DNA from: DATCDR01 sp036510575
GTDB lineage: Bacteria; Actinomycetota; Acidimicrobiia; Acidimicrobiales; Bog-793
NCBI GenBank assembly: GCA_036510575.1
Contig: DATCDR010000143.1
Coordinates: 1-12,494 of the forward strand
Direction of reading: 5' to 3'
DNA: 12,494 bases
The translations under genes were made by a program, and so were the position numbers. The stretch's first letter is position 1. Each line of letters starts with the position of its first letter. The notes under the pieces are model-generated. The model worked only from the letters and a program-made list of their open reading frames with translations. It was not told the origin of the DNA and searched no databases. This document shows positions 1-6,718 of this stretch, one piece after another.

Positions 1-471
1 TCGTTTCGGTCGCCACTCACCCGGCGATGCGCACGAACACCGTGTACCTGTACCTGGATTCGCGTCGAGGCTGTTCGTTCCGGTTCAGCAAGGATCGCAT
101 CGCCGGCCTTTTGCGACCGGCTGAGGTGCTCAACTCGGACACACCGTGGTTCGCCGGGGCAGGGCAAGACCAGAGTTCCGGAGGGAAGCATTCCGAAAGC
201 GAGTTCCCAGGCCCGACGGTGCGCCGTAACTTGTCTTCCATCGACCTTTAGCCTGCCGGTGCCGCGGAGCGGATTCGTGCTCCCTAGCCAGAGGTGATGT
301 TCTCCGGTGCGGTCAACATGGCGCTCGAACTGATCTGAAGCATCCTGGACCATAAGAAGCGAGTGTATCGGTCGGGTGTATCCAGAAGTGTATCGCGCCA
401 AATTTAGGCTTCCCCTAAACCCGATACACCGGTTTCCCGCCAACAATGCATGTTTAGCTGGTCTGTTTAGG
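1..471. other. Left-edge region without an identifiable gene
   Basis: No protein family could be recognised here. A plus-strand frame is open from the window edge to a stop at 249-251, with an internal ATG at 27. Its first 30 or so codons mostly end in G or C, as in real genes of this genome, so it might be the 3' end of a gene entering from the left. The minus strand is open over nearly the same span (17-241), which weakens the case for either. From about 252 to 471 there is no convincing reading frame; this part contains the repeat cluster listed separately and lies directly beyond the 3' end of tRNA-Lys. Confidence 0.3.
363..470. repeat. Cluster of short direct and inverted repeats beyond tRNA-Lys
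   Basis: The heptamer GTGTATC occurs three times in direct orientation, at 363-369, 376-382 and 388-394 (12-13 bp periodicity), and once inverted at 423-429. The third copy and the inverted copy extend to a perfect 8-bp inverted pair, GTGTATCG (388-395) and CGATACAC (422-429). Inside it sits a second pair, TTTAGG (403-408) and CCTAAA (414-419), with a 5-nt loop. Further right, TGTTTAG is repeated at 451-457 and 464-470. The spacing is close to a helical turn and suggests protein-binding sites. Possibilities are integrase arm sites, an operator, or a terminator-like structure for tRNA-Lys. The repeats are read directly; the role is open. Confidence 0.6.
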
Positions 472-544
472 TGGGCCGCCCGGGTCTCGATCCCGGCGCC
501 TTGGGATTAAAAGTCCCCTGCTCTACCCGATGAGCTAGCGGCCC
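472..544 (-). tRNA. tRNA-Lys, anticodon UUU
   Basis: A 73-nt cloverleaf reads on the minus strand. The acceptor stem GGGCCGC pairs with GCGGCCC, the D stem is GCTC/GAGC, the anticodon loop is CTTTTAA with anticodon TTT, the variable loop has 5 nt, and the T stem is CCGGG/CCCGG. The discriminator is A and CCA is not encoded; the next bases are CCT. Two oddities are visible: the first anticodon-stem pair would be G·A rather than Watson-Crick, and the T loop reads ATCGAGA instead of the usual TTC start. Lys identity follows from the anticodon. It lies downstream of the EamA gene on the same strand. Confidence 0.93.
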
Positions 545-631
545 CTGCACAGAGTGTGGCCGTGCGCGACGGCCTTATTCGCATGTCTGTGATCAGAGCA
601 TGGTAGGGGAAGAGCTGGCGGGGCGTGAAGC

Positions 632-1540
632 TCAAGTAGGTACGCGAGGCGTTGTCTCATCATCTGGCAGCTTCTTGCGGGCCTCATGCCCGGGATCCGC
701 TCTGGTTGAGAGATACGAGCCAAGGATTACGAGCGGGAACCCGACCGCAATCCCCGCAGTGAATCGCTCGTGGAGCGCCAATACCCCGAGTAACACCGCG
801 ACGGCTGGATTGACGTACGTGATCACGGTCGCACGCGCCGGTCCGACCTCGGCGATCAACGCGAAGAAGGCGAGAAACCCGATCGCTGTGCAGCCAAACG
901 CAAGGCCGGCGACTGCCTCGATTGTTTCGCCACAGACGTGATGGGGGATGTTGGTAAGGGCAAATGGTGCATAGATGATCGAGCCGAGGAGCAGCGACGT
1001 TGTGACGACGAGGACGCTCGGGAGCCCGACGAGGTAGCGAGAGATGATTATCGGCCCTGCCGCGTAGCCGATGGCCGTGATCGCCACCTCTCCGACTGCG
1101 ATGAACTCGCCAGTGTGCACGTCAAGTCCGACGAGGACCGCCACGCCCGACAGTCCAACCAGGACGCCGACCATTCGCGACGCACCGATCGGTTGGTGAG
1201 ATCCCGTCAGCTTCATGAGAGCGAGGGCGAGCAATGGCACGGTTGCTATCAGAAGGCCCGACAGGGAGCTCGGAAGGTGCTGTTCGGCACGAAACAGCAT
1301 GAGCCAGGGAATCGCGAACTCGGCGACGGTGTAGCCAACCACGGCGCGCCAACGACGAAGCACCTGGGCCCAGCCTCCCCGTCGAATCGCGAAAGGCAGA
1401 AGTAGCAGCGACGCCGGCACCGTTCGGGCGAGCACCAAGAAGGACGGAGACAGCTCGCGAACTGAGATCCGGATGAGGAAGTACGGAAGTCCCCAGATGA
1501 TGCCTACCGCCATGAACAGCAGCGCCCCACGTCGCGACAC
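632..1540 (-). CDS. EamA/DMT-superfamily transporter
   Basis: This encodes a 302-residue, almost entirely hydrophobic protein matching the EamA (drug/metabolite transporter) family of ten-helix inner-membrane exporters built from two tandem EamA repeats. The first repeat opens with an N-terminal segment of the type RRGALLFMAVGIIWGLPYFL and a conserved R in the third helix region (LARTVPASLL). The second ends with the characteristic NPAVAVLLGVLALHERFT segment near residue 250. The C-terminal tail of about 25 residues is charged and cytoplasmic. The GTG at 1538-1540 is chosen because it retains the RRG-rich N-terminus usual in relatives; an ATG at 1511-1513 would cut into the first helix. Substrate cannot be inferred; family members export amino acids and other metabolites. 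It lies 77 bp downstream of the GtrA gene on the same strand, but no shared function is evident. Confidence 0.9.
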   Translation of the reverse strand: MSRRGALLFMAVGIIWGLPYFLIRISVRELSPSFLVLARTVPASLLLLPFAIRRGGWAQVLRRWRAVVGYTVAEFAIPWLMLFRAEQHLPSSLSGLLIATVPLLALALMKLTGSHQPIGASRMVGVLVGLSGVAVLVGLDVHTGEFIAVGEVAITAIGYAAGPIIISRYLVGLPSVLVVTTSLLLGSIIYAPFALTNIPHHVCGETIEAVAGLAFGCTAIGFLAFFALIAEVGPARATVITYVNPAVAVLLGVLALHERFTAGIAVGFPLVILGSYLSTRADPGHEARKKLPDDETTPRVPT

Positions 1541-1617
1541 GCCTACGACCGTACTGCGACCTCAGCTATCGCGGGCGCGGGGAGCTTCCCAATACAGCAG
1601 TTCGTAACTACGCGTGA

Positions 1618-2124
1618 TCAAAGGCCCTCGGTGACTGGTTGGTGGTGCGGTCGAAAGATGATCTTTTGGTAGACGAGGTACTTCGTTACCCAGAGGATGA
1701 CGTTCATCGCGAGGAAGCCCCCACCGGCGAAGACGGTCCGCTCTCCGTGGTCGCCGGGAGCCGCATGGGTGATGAGGCCGGTACCTTCGCTCGTGATGAG
1801 CATCGACGCCAACGAGGTCGCCCAGTAGAGAACGACCTGCCTGCCTACTCGCTTTCGGTTGGCTTCCGACCAGATCCAGTATCGCGACAGCAAATATGAA
1901 GGGATCGTCCCCGCCAGTGTCGCGATCAGTGCAGAGGTGGTCGCACCGAATGTTCCAGACGAGTACAGCGCCAGGAGGCAAATCTCGCTGATCGCGAGCG
2001 ATATGCCTGACGTCGCGGCGTAGCGGAACAGCCGAGGAGTGTGATCCTTCAGTCGGGCACCGACCGATGGCCTCTTCGACGCGACCTCAGGTCCGTCTGG
2101 GATCGGCTCGGTTTCGGAAATCAT
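1618..2124 (-). CDS. GtrA-family membrane protein
   Basis: The predicted 168-residue protein has an acidic N-terminal tail of about 30 residues and then four hydrophobic segments near residues 33-54, 61-80, 97-119 and 131-151. This is the pattern of the GtrA family (PF04138). The segment after helix 2 (SYLLSRYWIWSE) corresponds to the family's typical N-R-x-W-x-F-like motif, and the C-terminus ends with the usual KYLVYQKIIF type helix end. GtrA-like proteins are thought to translocate polyprenyl-phosphate-linked sugars for cell-surface glycosylation. The ATG at 2122-2124 is preferred because AGAGG lies 8 nt upstream; a GTG at 2215-2217 would add 31 low-complexity residues and has no Shine-Dalgarno sequence. 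No glycosyltransferase lies beside it, so the pathway is not known. Confidence 0.85.
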   Translation of the reverse strand: MISETEPIPDGPEVASKRPSVGARLKDHTPRLFRYAATSGISLAISEICLLALYSSGTFGATTSALIATLAGTIPSYLLSRYWIWSEANRKRVGRQVVLYWATSLASMLITSEGTGLITHAAPGDHGERTVFAGGGFLAMNVILWVTKYLVYQKIIFRPHHQPVTEGL

Positions 2125-2273
2125 CTCGGAGTCCTCTGAGGTCGGGGCGCTCTCGGGAGCTACGTAGCTGCACGCTCCTGGAATTCCTATGTTACGCGAC
2201 GATCGCGAATACAGCACCGCGTTCTGTTCAGCCGCGCGGCCCAGGCATCTCGGAGAGCGTTGCTTGCGATTCT

Positions 2274-3254
2274 CTAGCGGTCTTCGGCGTCCTCGGACGC
2301 GGCGAAGTCGAACAATGAAGGTCGGCCCTTCGGTTCGTCGTGCTCGACCACGTGGATAGTCGCCAACTCTCCCTCATTCGACTGTTGCTCACGGTGTGAG
2401 CGAACGAGTGCCGACGAGTCATGATCTATCTCTGATTCCCGGTCGGAGAGTCGGTGCATCGGCATGGTGCGTGCAGGTGCTCCACCCTCGGCCGAGTTCG
2501 CAGGGTGTCGAATCGCGTCGGTTGCTGGCGTCATCCTCATCGGCGTTCGGGTAGGACTTGGAGCAGCCGGAGTGACCGCTCGCAGGTCGTCTCGTCGATT
2601 TGGCTCGGCGACTCGACTCTGCGAGGCGGACTCATGGTTGAACTCATCCACGGTGGCGTCGATAAGGCTGCGGAGCTTCTCCAACTCACCGAGCGCAAGC
2701 TTTCGTTGCCCCTGGAGGAATGTTGTTTGCGCCACTGCTTTCGAACGTTCCTGCTCGACCCGCTCGAGGAAGCTCTCGCGGCGGCGCGCGAGCTCGACAC
2801 CGACCGCTTCGGCACGGCGGTGGGCCTTCTCGATGGTTGTGTCGGCCTCGATCTTCGCGTGCTCAAGCAGCTGTGCGGCATCTTTCTCGGCGGTCTGACG
2901 CAACGCGTAGGCGCCGTCCCAAGCATCTTGGAGGATGCGCTGTATCTGCTCACCGATCGTGTCGAGAGCTGGCATCTTTTCGATGCGGTCGGCAGTCTCG
3001 AGCGCCGAGACTCGACGGTGGAGCTCGCGAAGTTGTCCGACTGCCGCGGTGAGCTTTCGTTCGGCCTCCGAGGCGCGCGCCGTTGCAACCTGCAAGCGTC
3101 GTTCCTGGTCCGAAATGTAGCGATCGACCTGCTCCGGGTCGTAGCCGCGACGAAATGAGTCGAAGACGGGACCTGACTCCTCGTTTTCGATGGGTGCGCT
3201 CTCGTTCTCCAAAGGAACCCCGTTCTGGCGTCGTGAAGGCTCGCTACCCGCCAC
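2274..3254 (-). CDS. DivIVA-domain coiled-coil protein
   Basis: The 326-residue protein carries a short DivIVA-type signature at residues 31-50 (FDSFRRGYDPEQVDRYISDQ), the membrane-curvature-sensing hook of the family. It is followed by long helical, heptad-rich stretches at about 45-90 and 118-205 that should form a parallel coiled coil. The C-terminal 120 residues are rich in Ser, Pro, Arg and charged residues and probably disordered. Actinobacterial DivIVA proteins (Wag31 type) organise polar growth and septum placement from the cytoplasmic face of the membrane. This one differs from canonical Wag31 in having a roughly 30-residue disordered leader before the DivIVA signature, so it is more likely a DivIVA-like paralogue. 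The GTG start is the only credible one: an in-frame stop lies about 20 nt upstream and no ATG precedes the domain. It diverges from tldD across 248 bp. Confidence 0.8.
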   Translation of the reverse strand: MAGSEPSRRQNGVPLENESAPIENEESGPVFDSFRRGYDPEQVDRYISDQERRLQVATARASEAERKLTAAVGQLRELHRRVSALETADRIEKMPALDTIGEQIQRILQDAWDGAYALRQTAEKDAAQLLEHAKIEADTTIEKAHRRAEAVGVELARRRESFLERVEQERSKAVAQTTFLQGQRKLALGELEKLRSLIDATVDEFNHESASQSRVAEPNRRDDLRAVTPAAPSPTRTPMRMTPATDAIRHPANSAEGGAPARTMPMHRLSDRESEIDHDSSALVRSHREQQSNEGELATIHVVEHDEPKGRPSLFDFAASEDAEDR

Positions 3255-3350
3255 TCCGCTGGCGTGCTTTCAGCCGCTGTAGTTTCCCGATGGTACTGAG
3301 CAGAGGACGAAAAACGTGGGATACCGCTCCTGGTTGGCCTTGTAAATCCT

Positions 3351-3380
3351 CGGCTTCGTCGGGCCAGCGCGTCGAAGCCG
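3351..3380. repeat. Inverted repeat in divergent intergenic region
   Basis: CGGCTTCG (3351-3358) and CGAAGCCG (3373-3380) form a perfect 8-bp inverted repeat with a 14-nt loop. It lies between the divergently transcribed DivIVA-like gene and tldD, so it may be an operator or a leader hairpin. No T-tract follows on either strand, so a terminator is unlikely. Confidence 0.4.
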
Positions 3381-3433
3381 GCAGGTCCTGGTTTATCTCG
3401 CGCACCGATACGATGCAGAGCGAACGCCAGAGA

Positions 3434-3446
3434 GGTCAATTTGACC
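3434..3446. promoter_or_regulatory. 13-bp perfect palindrome upstream of tldD
   Basis: GGTCAA-T-TTGACC is a perfect palindrome 57 bp before the tldD start. The right half (TTGACC) resembles a -35 hexamer, but I find no good -10 at the right distance on either strand. It could be a dimeric repressor site governing the tldD-tldE operon. Confidence 0.35.
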
Positions 3447-3502
3447 CCCTGAAATTGGTGAGCACGAGTCGGCGCGAGACCGCGGCGAGCAAGGAGCACG
3501 AG

Positions 3503-4915
3503 GTGGCCCAAGTCGAAGCACCTTTGATCGAGCCGGCGGTAGTCGAGCGCGCGCTCGGAAGAGCCCTCGGGCGTGGAGGTGAGTTCGCGGAGATCTTCGT
3601 CGAGGACCGTCGCTCCACTGGAGTGTCGCTGGACAATCGAAAAGTCGAAGAGGTTTCATCGGGTCGCGACAGGGGGGCCGGAATTCGCGTTGTTGTCGGG
3701 GACACGACCGGTTTCGCCCATACCGCGGACCTGAGCGAGTCAGGTCTGCTCGCCGCAGCGGAAGCCGCTGCTGCGGTTGCGCGAAGCGGCGGACCAGGGG
3801 TGCGTGAGATTGCGCTCGAAGGTCGTAGCGTCCCGTCGCCGAGCAGTGTGGAGATCTACCCAGAGACGATCACGAAGACCGCCAAGGTGGAGTTGCTGCT
3901 CCGCGCCGACGAAGCGGCGCGAGCTAGCGGTGCCGCGATCGTCCAGGTGTCGGCGGGCTACGGCGACAGTCGGCGACGGATAATGGTGGCGAACTCCGAC
4001 GGACTTTTGAGCTTCGACGATCAGGTTCGGACGCGTCTTTCGGTCATGTGCGTGGCGTCGGGAGACACGGGGATGCAGACGGGCTACGAAACCGCTGCGT
4101 TCACGATCGGGTTTGAGCTCTTCGACAAGGTTTCTGTCGAGGAGACCGCGCAGATCGCTGCGCATCGTGCCCTCTCCAAGCTTGCCGCTCGTCCGGCGCC
4201 GTCGGGCGTGGTGCCCGTCGTGATTAAGAGCGGCACGGGTGGAATCCTCTTTCACGAGGCCTGTGGTCACGGACTCGAGGCTGACCACATCGTCAAGGAC
4301 GCATCGGCTTACCGAGGACTTCTCGGAGAGCTTGTTGCAAGCCCACTCGTCACGCTTGTTGACGATGGAACCGTGAGCGACGAATGGGGAAGCACCGCGA
4401 TCGATGACGAAGGCAAGCCGACCCAGCGCAACGTGCTGATCGAGAACGGAATTCTGACTGATTACATGTGGGACTTCCTACGGGCCCGGAAGCAGGGTCG
4501 GGTGTCGTCGGGTAACGGACGACGCCAGAGCTACCAGCATCTGCCGATGGTTCGAATGACCAACACGTATCTCCTCGCAGGACAAGACGACCCTGAAGAG
4601 ATCGTCGCCCAGACCGATCGCGGCGTCTACGTCGCTCACCTTGGTGGCGGCCAGGTAAATACGGCTACCGGCGACTTCGTCTTCGGAATGACCGAGGCGT
4701 ATCTGATCGAGGACGGCAAGATAACTGAACCACTTCGCGATGCCAACTTGATTGGTAACGGCCCGGATGTTCTTCGAAAGATCGACGCCGTAGGTAACGA
4801 CTTCGGAATGTGCCCAGGGACGTGTGGCAAGGACGGCCAGAGTGTCCCGGTTGGATGTGGTCAGCCGACGCTTCGTGTGACCGGCGTGACCGTCGGAGGG
4901 ACCGCGGATGCCTGA
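3503..4915 (+). CDS. tldD: TldD-family metallopeptidase subunit
   Basis: The 470-residue protein is the catalytic subunit of the TldD/TldE heterodimer, a zinc peptidase that degrades unfolded peptides into short products. In E. coli it is needed for microcin B17 leader removal and CcdA turnover. The zinc motif HExxxH is present as HEACGH at residues 251-256 within FHEACGHGLEADH. The C-terminus carries the family signature around CGKDGQSVPVGCGQPTLRV, ending in VGGTA. Length matches the family (about 470-480). The GTG at 3503-3505 is chosen because a strong AAGGAG lies 6 nt upstream (3491-3496); an open frame extends to 3083, but that part is antisense to the DivIVA-like gene and unlike TldD. 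The stop overlaps the tldE start by 8 bp, so the subunits are translationally coupled. No RiPP biosynthesis genes are visible nearby, which favours a housekeeping proteolysis role. Confidence 0.95.
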   Translation: MAQVEAPLIEPAVVERALGRALGRGGEFAEIFVEDRRSTGVSLDNRKVEEVSSGRDRGAGIRVVVGDTTGFAHTADLSESGLLAAAEAAAAVARSGGPGVREIALEGRSVPSPSSVEIYPETITKTAKVELLLRADEAARASGAAIVQVSAGYGDSRRRIMVANSDGLLSFDDQVRTRLSVMCVASGDTGMQTGYETAAFTIGFELFDKVSVEETAQIAAHRALSKLAARPAPSGVVPVVIKSGTGGILFHEACGHGLEADHIVKDASAYRGLLGELVASPLVTLVDDGTVSDEWGSTAIDDEGKPTQRNVLIENGILTDYMWDFLRARKQGRVSSGNGRRQSYQHLPMVRMTNTYLLAGQDDPEEIVAQTDRGVYVAHLGGGQVNTATGDFVFGMTEAYLIEDGKITEPLRDANLIGNGPDVLRKIDAVGNDFGMCPGTCGKDGQSVPVGCGQPTLRVTGVTVGGTADA

Positions 4916-6251
4916 GCTGTTGGAGCTCGCTGAGCGGATCGCCGGAGCCGCTCGCCCAGGCGAGCAGGTCGAGGCGTACGTCAGTCGAGAACGCGAAACT
5001 GACGTGCGTGTCTATCGGGGCGAGATCGAGACGCTTTCCACCGCGGAGTCAGCAGGAGTTGGCGTCCGCGTCGTGATCAAGGGTCGCCAGGGATTCGCGT
5101 ACGTCGGCGACCTCGATGAAGCGCGGGCACGCGAAGCACTTGAAGAGGCGAGGGATAACGCATCGTTCGCGACACCCGACGAGCACGTCGGACTCGCAGT
5201 GCCCGATGGCCATGCCGTGACGACCCTCGATCTGTGGGACGACGCGCTGTCGGAAGTCTCGACCGCTGAGAAGGTGGAGCTCGCGATGGCGCTCGAACGA
5301 CTCGTGCGCGAGGGCGACGGACGGATTCGCGAGGTGGTCAGCACCGACTACGGCGACGGTCAGGGCGAAGTCGCGATCGCTTCCTCTGCTGGGATCTCCT
5401 CGACGACTCGTCAGACGTCGTGCTACCTCTCCGCTGACGCCGTCGCCGGCGAGGGCGATGACACTCAGACCGGTGTCGGCTACAGCGTCGGTCGTGGATT
5501 TTCTGATATTGACCTCGCGGTCGCGGCGCACGACGCGATCGATCGAGCCACTCGACTCCTCGGCGCGAAGAAGCCCAACAGCGCTCGACTGAACGTGGTG
5601 TTCGATCGACGCGTGACCGCGACGTTGCTCAGCGTTCTCGCACGCACCCTCTCCGGAGAAGACGTAGCCAAGGGCCGCTCGCTCTTTGCTGGGCGGCTCG
5701 GTGAGGAGGTTGGCAACACGGCACTGGTGCTGGTCGATGATCCGACGAACGCGCTCGCCTACGGCGCCGCCGCAGTAGACGCCGAGGGACTGGCGTGTCG
5801 GCGAAACGTACTCATCGAGAACGGCCGTCTGGTTTCTTACCTCTACGACACGTACTCCGGCCGCCTGGCCGGAACTTCCTCAACCGCATCCGCTGTGCGA
5901 GGTGGTTTCAAGTCCACACCAGGTGTAGGCGCGAGGGCGCTTAGCCTGCAGCCTGGCGACTTGGATCAGGCCGCGATCCTCGAGTTCATCGGCGAAGGCT
6001 TGTTCGTTCAAGAGATCAGTGGAGTCCACTCGGGAGTCAACGGCGTGAGCGGCGACTTCTCGGTCGGTGCGGAGGGTGTGATGATCCGGGATGGTCGCCT
6101 CGCCGAGCCTGTTCGGGAGATAACGATCGCCTCGACGATTCAACGAATGCTCCAGCACGTGCTCGCGATCGGCAACGACGTCGAGTGGTTGCCGAGCGCC
6201 GCCGCTGGTCTGACGCTCGCAATCGGCGACGTCGCGATGAGCGGCGAATAG
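4908..6251 (+). CDS. tldE: TldE/PmbA-family subunit
   Basis: This 447-residue paralogue of TldD lacks the HExxxH zinc motif and corresponds to TldE (PmbA), the non-catalytic partner that completes the substrate channel of the heterodimer. The N-terminal domain shows the family pattern of sugar-reactive-looking strands (VRVYRGEIETLSTAESAGVGVRV, then GRQGFAYVGDL). The C-terminal part includes GLFVQEISGVHSGVNGVSGDFSVGAEG and ends with a segment on IGNDVEWLPS, as in PmbA. The ATG lies inside the end of tldD (8-bp overlap), with GGAGG about 8 nt upstream, so the two are translated together. The gene ends 3 bp from the stop of the opposing FmdB-type gene, leaving no room for a conventional terminator between them. 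Confidence 0.94.
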   Translation: MPELLELAERIAGAARPGEQVEAYVSRERETDVRVYRGEIETLSTAESAGVGVRVVIKGRQGFAYVGDLDEARAREALEEARDNASFATPDEHVGLAVPDGHAVTTLDLWDDALSEVSTAEKVELAMALERLVREGDGRIREVVSTDYGDGQGEVAIASSAGISSTTRQTSCYLSADAVAGEGDDTQTGVGYSVGRGFSDIDLAVAAHDAIDRATRLLGAKKPNSARLNVVFDRRVTATLLSVLARTLSGEDVAKGRSLFAGRLGEEVGNTALVLVDDPTNALAYGAAAVDAEGLACRRNVLIENGRLVSYLYDTYSGRLAGTSSTASAVRGGFKSTPGVGARALSLQPGDLDQAAILEFIGEGLFVQEISGVHSGVNGVSGDFSVGAEGVMIRDGRLAEPVREITIASTIQRMLQHVLAIGNDVEWLPSAAAGLTLAIGDVAMSGE

Positions 6252-6254
6252 TCG

Positions 6255-6593
6255 CTACGGAGAGCTGGTAGTTGAGCTCGGCACAGCAGGTGTGGCAGGC
6301 TTCGCCGGGCTCTCGCTCGGCGTGGATGCTGGCGAAGGGCTCGTCGTCGTGGTCGTGCTTGTCGAGTTTTCACTCTTGGTGTCCGTAGTACTCGGCGGCG
6401 TCACCGACGCGGTCGCGTTACGACTGTCGTTCTTGTAGAACCCGCTGCCTTTAAAGACGATCCCCACACTTCCGAAGACCTTCTTTAGTTCGCCGTCACA
6501 GCGCGGGCACGTGGTTAATGCATCGTCGTAAAACGACTGGACTGCCTCAAGACGTTCGCCACAGTTCCTGCAGACGTACTCGTACGTCGGCAT
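6255..6593 (-). CDS. FmdB-type zinc-ribbon protein, Ruc-like chaperone candidate
   Basis: The 112-residue protein begins with an FmdB zinc ribbon (PF09723): MPTYEY, then C8-x2-C11 and C29-x2-C32, followed by the conserved GxxxKGSGFYKND segment (about residues 47-56). From about residue 59 to the end the chain is almost only Ser, Thr, Pro, Ala and Glu, a disordered tail. This architecture, a four-cysteine ribbon plus disordered tail, is that of Ruc (Rv0991c of M. tuberculosis), described as a redox-regulated chaperone whose gene belongs to the HrcA heat-shock regulon. The start is clear: ATG with GGGAG 9 nt upstream. A perfect CIRCE operator lies 15 bp before the start, supporting the stress role. 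Databases often call such proteins FmdB-family regulators. The chaperone function here is inference from architecture, operator and neighbourhood. Confidence 0.88.
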   Translation of the reverse strand: MPTYEYVCRNCGERLEAVQSFYDDALTTCPRCDGELKKVFGSVGIVFKGSGFYKNDSRNATASVTPPSTTDTKSENSTSTTTTTSPSPASTPSESPAKPATPAVPSSTTSSP

Positions 6594-6608
6594 CAGCAGT
6601 TCTCCCGG

Positions 6609-6635
6609 TTAGCACTCGATAAGGACGAGTGCTAA
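6609..6635 (-). promoter_or_regulatory. CIRCE operator (HrcA binding site)
   Basis: TTAGCACTC at 6609-6617 and GAGTGCTAA at 6627-6635 are separated by exactly 9 bp, a perfect match to the CIRCE consensus bound by the heat-shock repressor HrcA. On the minus strand it sits 15 bp upstream of the zinc-ribbon ATG. A -10-like hexamer TATAGT (6635-6640, minus) abuts it, so the transcription start would fall inside the operator, the standard layout for HrcA repression. No recognisable -35 was found. The plus-strand MoaC-like gene starts 83 bp away and could also be affected. Confidence 0.93.
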
Positions 6636-6706
6636 CTATAACGGCCGGCAATGACAGGGCGTCGCGGAGGCACGCATCGACGCCGAGTCGTCTCGACCTG
6701 CCTGTT

Positions 6707-6712
6707 TAGACT
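6707..6712 (+). promoter_or_regulatory. -10-like box for a possibly leaderless moaC-like transcript
   Basis: TAGACT (TAnnnT pattern) ends 6 nt before the GTG at 6719, and there is no Shine-Dalgarno sequence before that codon. This spacing fits a transcript beginning at the start codon, common in actinobacteria. No convincing -35 hexamer is visible. Confidence 0.35.
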
Positions 6713-6718
6713 ACGGAC

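Noticed and set aside
938..1405. 155-codon plus-strand frame inside the EamA gene
   Set aside because: Antisense shadow of a clear membrane transporter, with very charged, arbitrary composition.
3083..3502. N-terminal extension of tldD to an ATG at 3083
   Set aside because: The extension is antisense to the DivIVA-like gene and unlike TldD; a strong AAGGAG places the start at 3503.
2537..3511. 324-codon minus-strand frame, Ser/Arg-rich, overlapping the DivIVA-like gene
   Set aside because: Shadow of the DivIVA-like reading frame; low-complexity Ser/Arg composition and no recognisable domain.
3740..4288. 182-codon minus-strand frame inside tldD
   Set aside because: Antisense to the well-supported tldD gene and without recognisable motifs.
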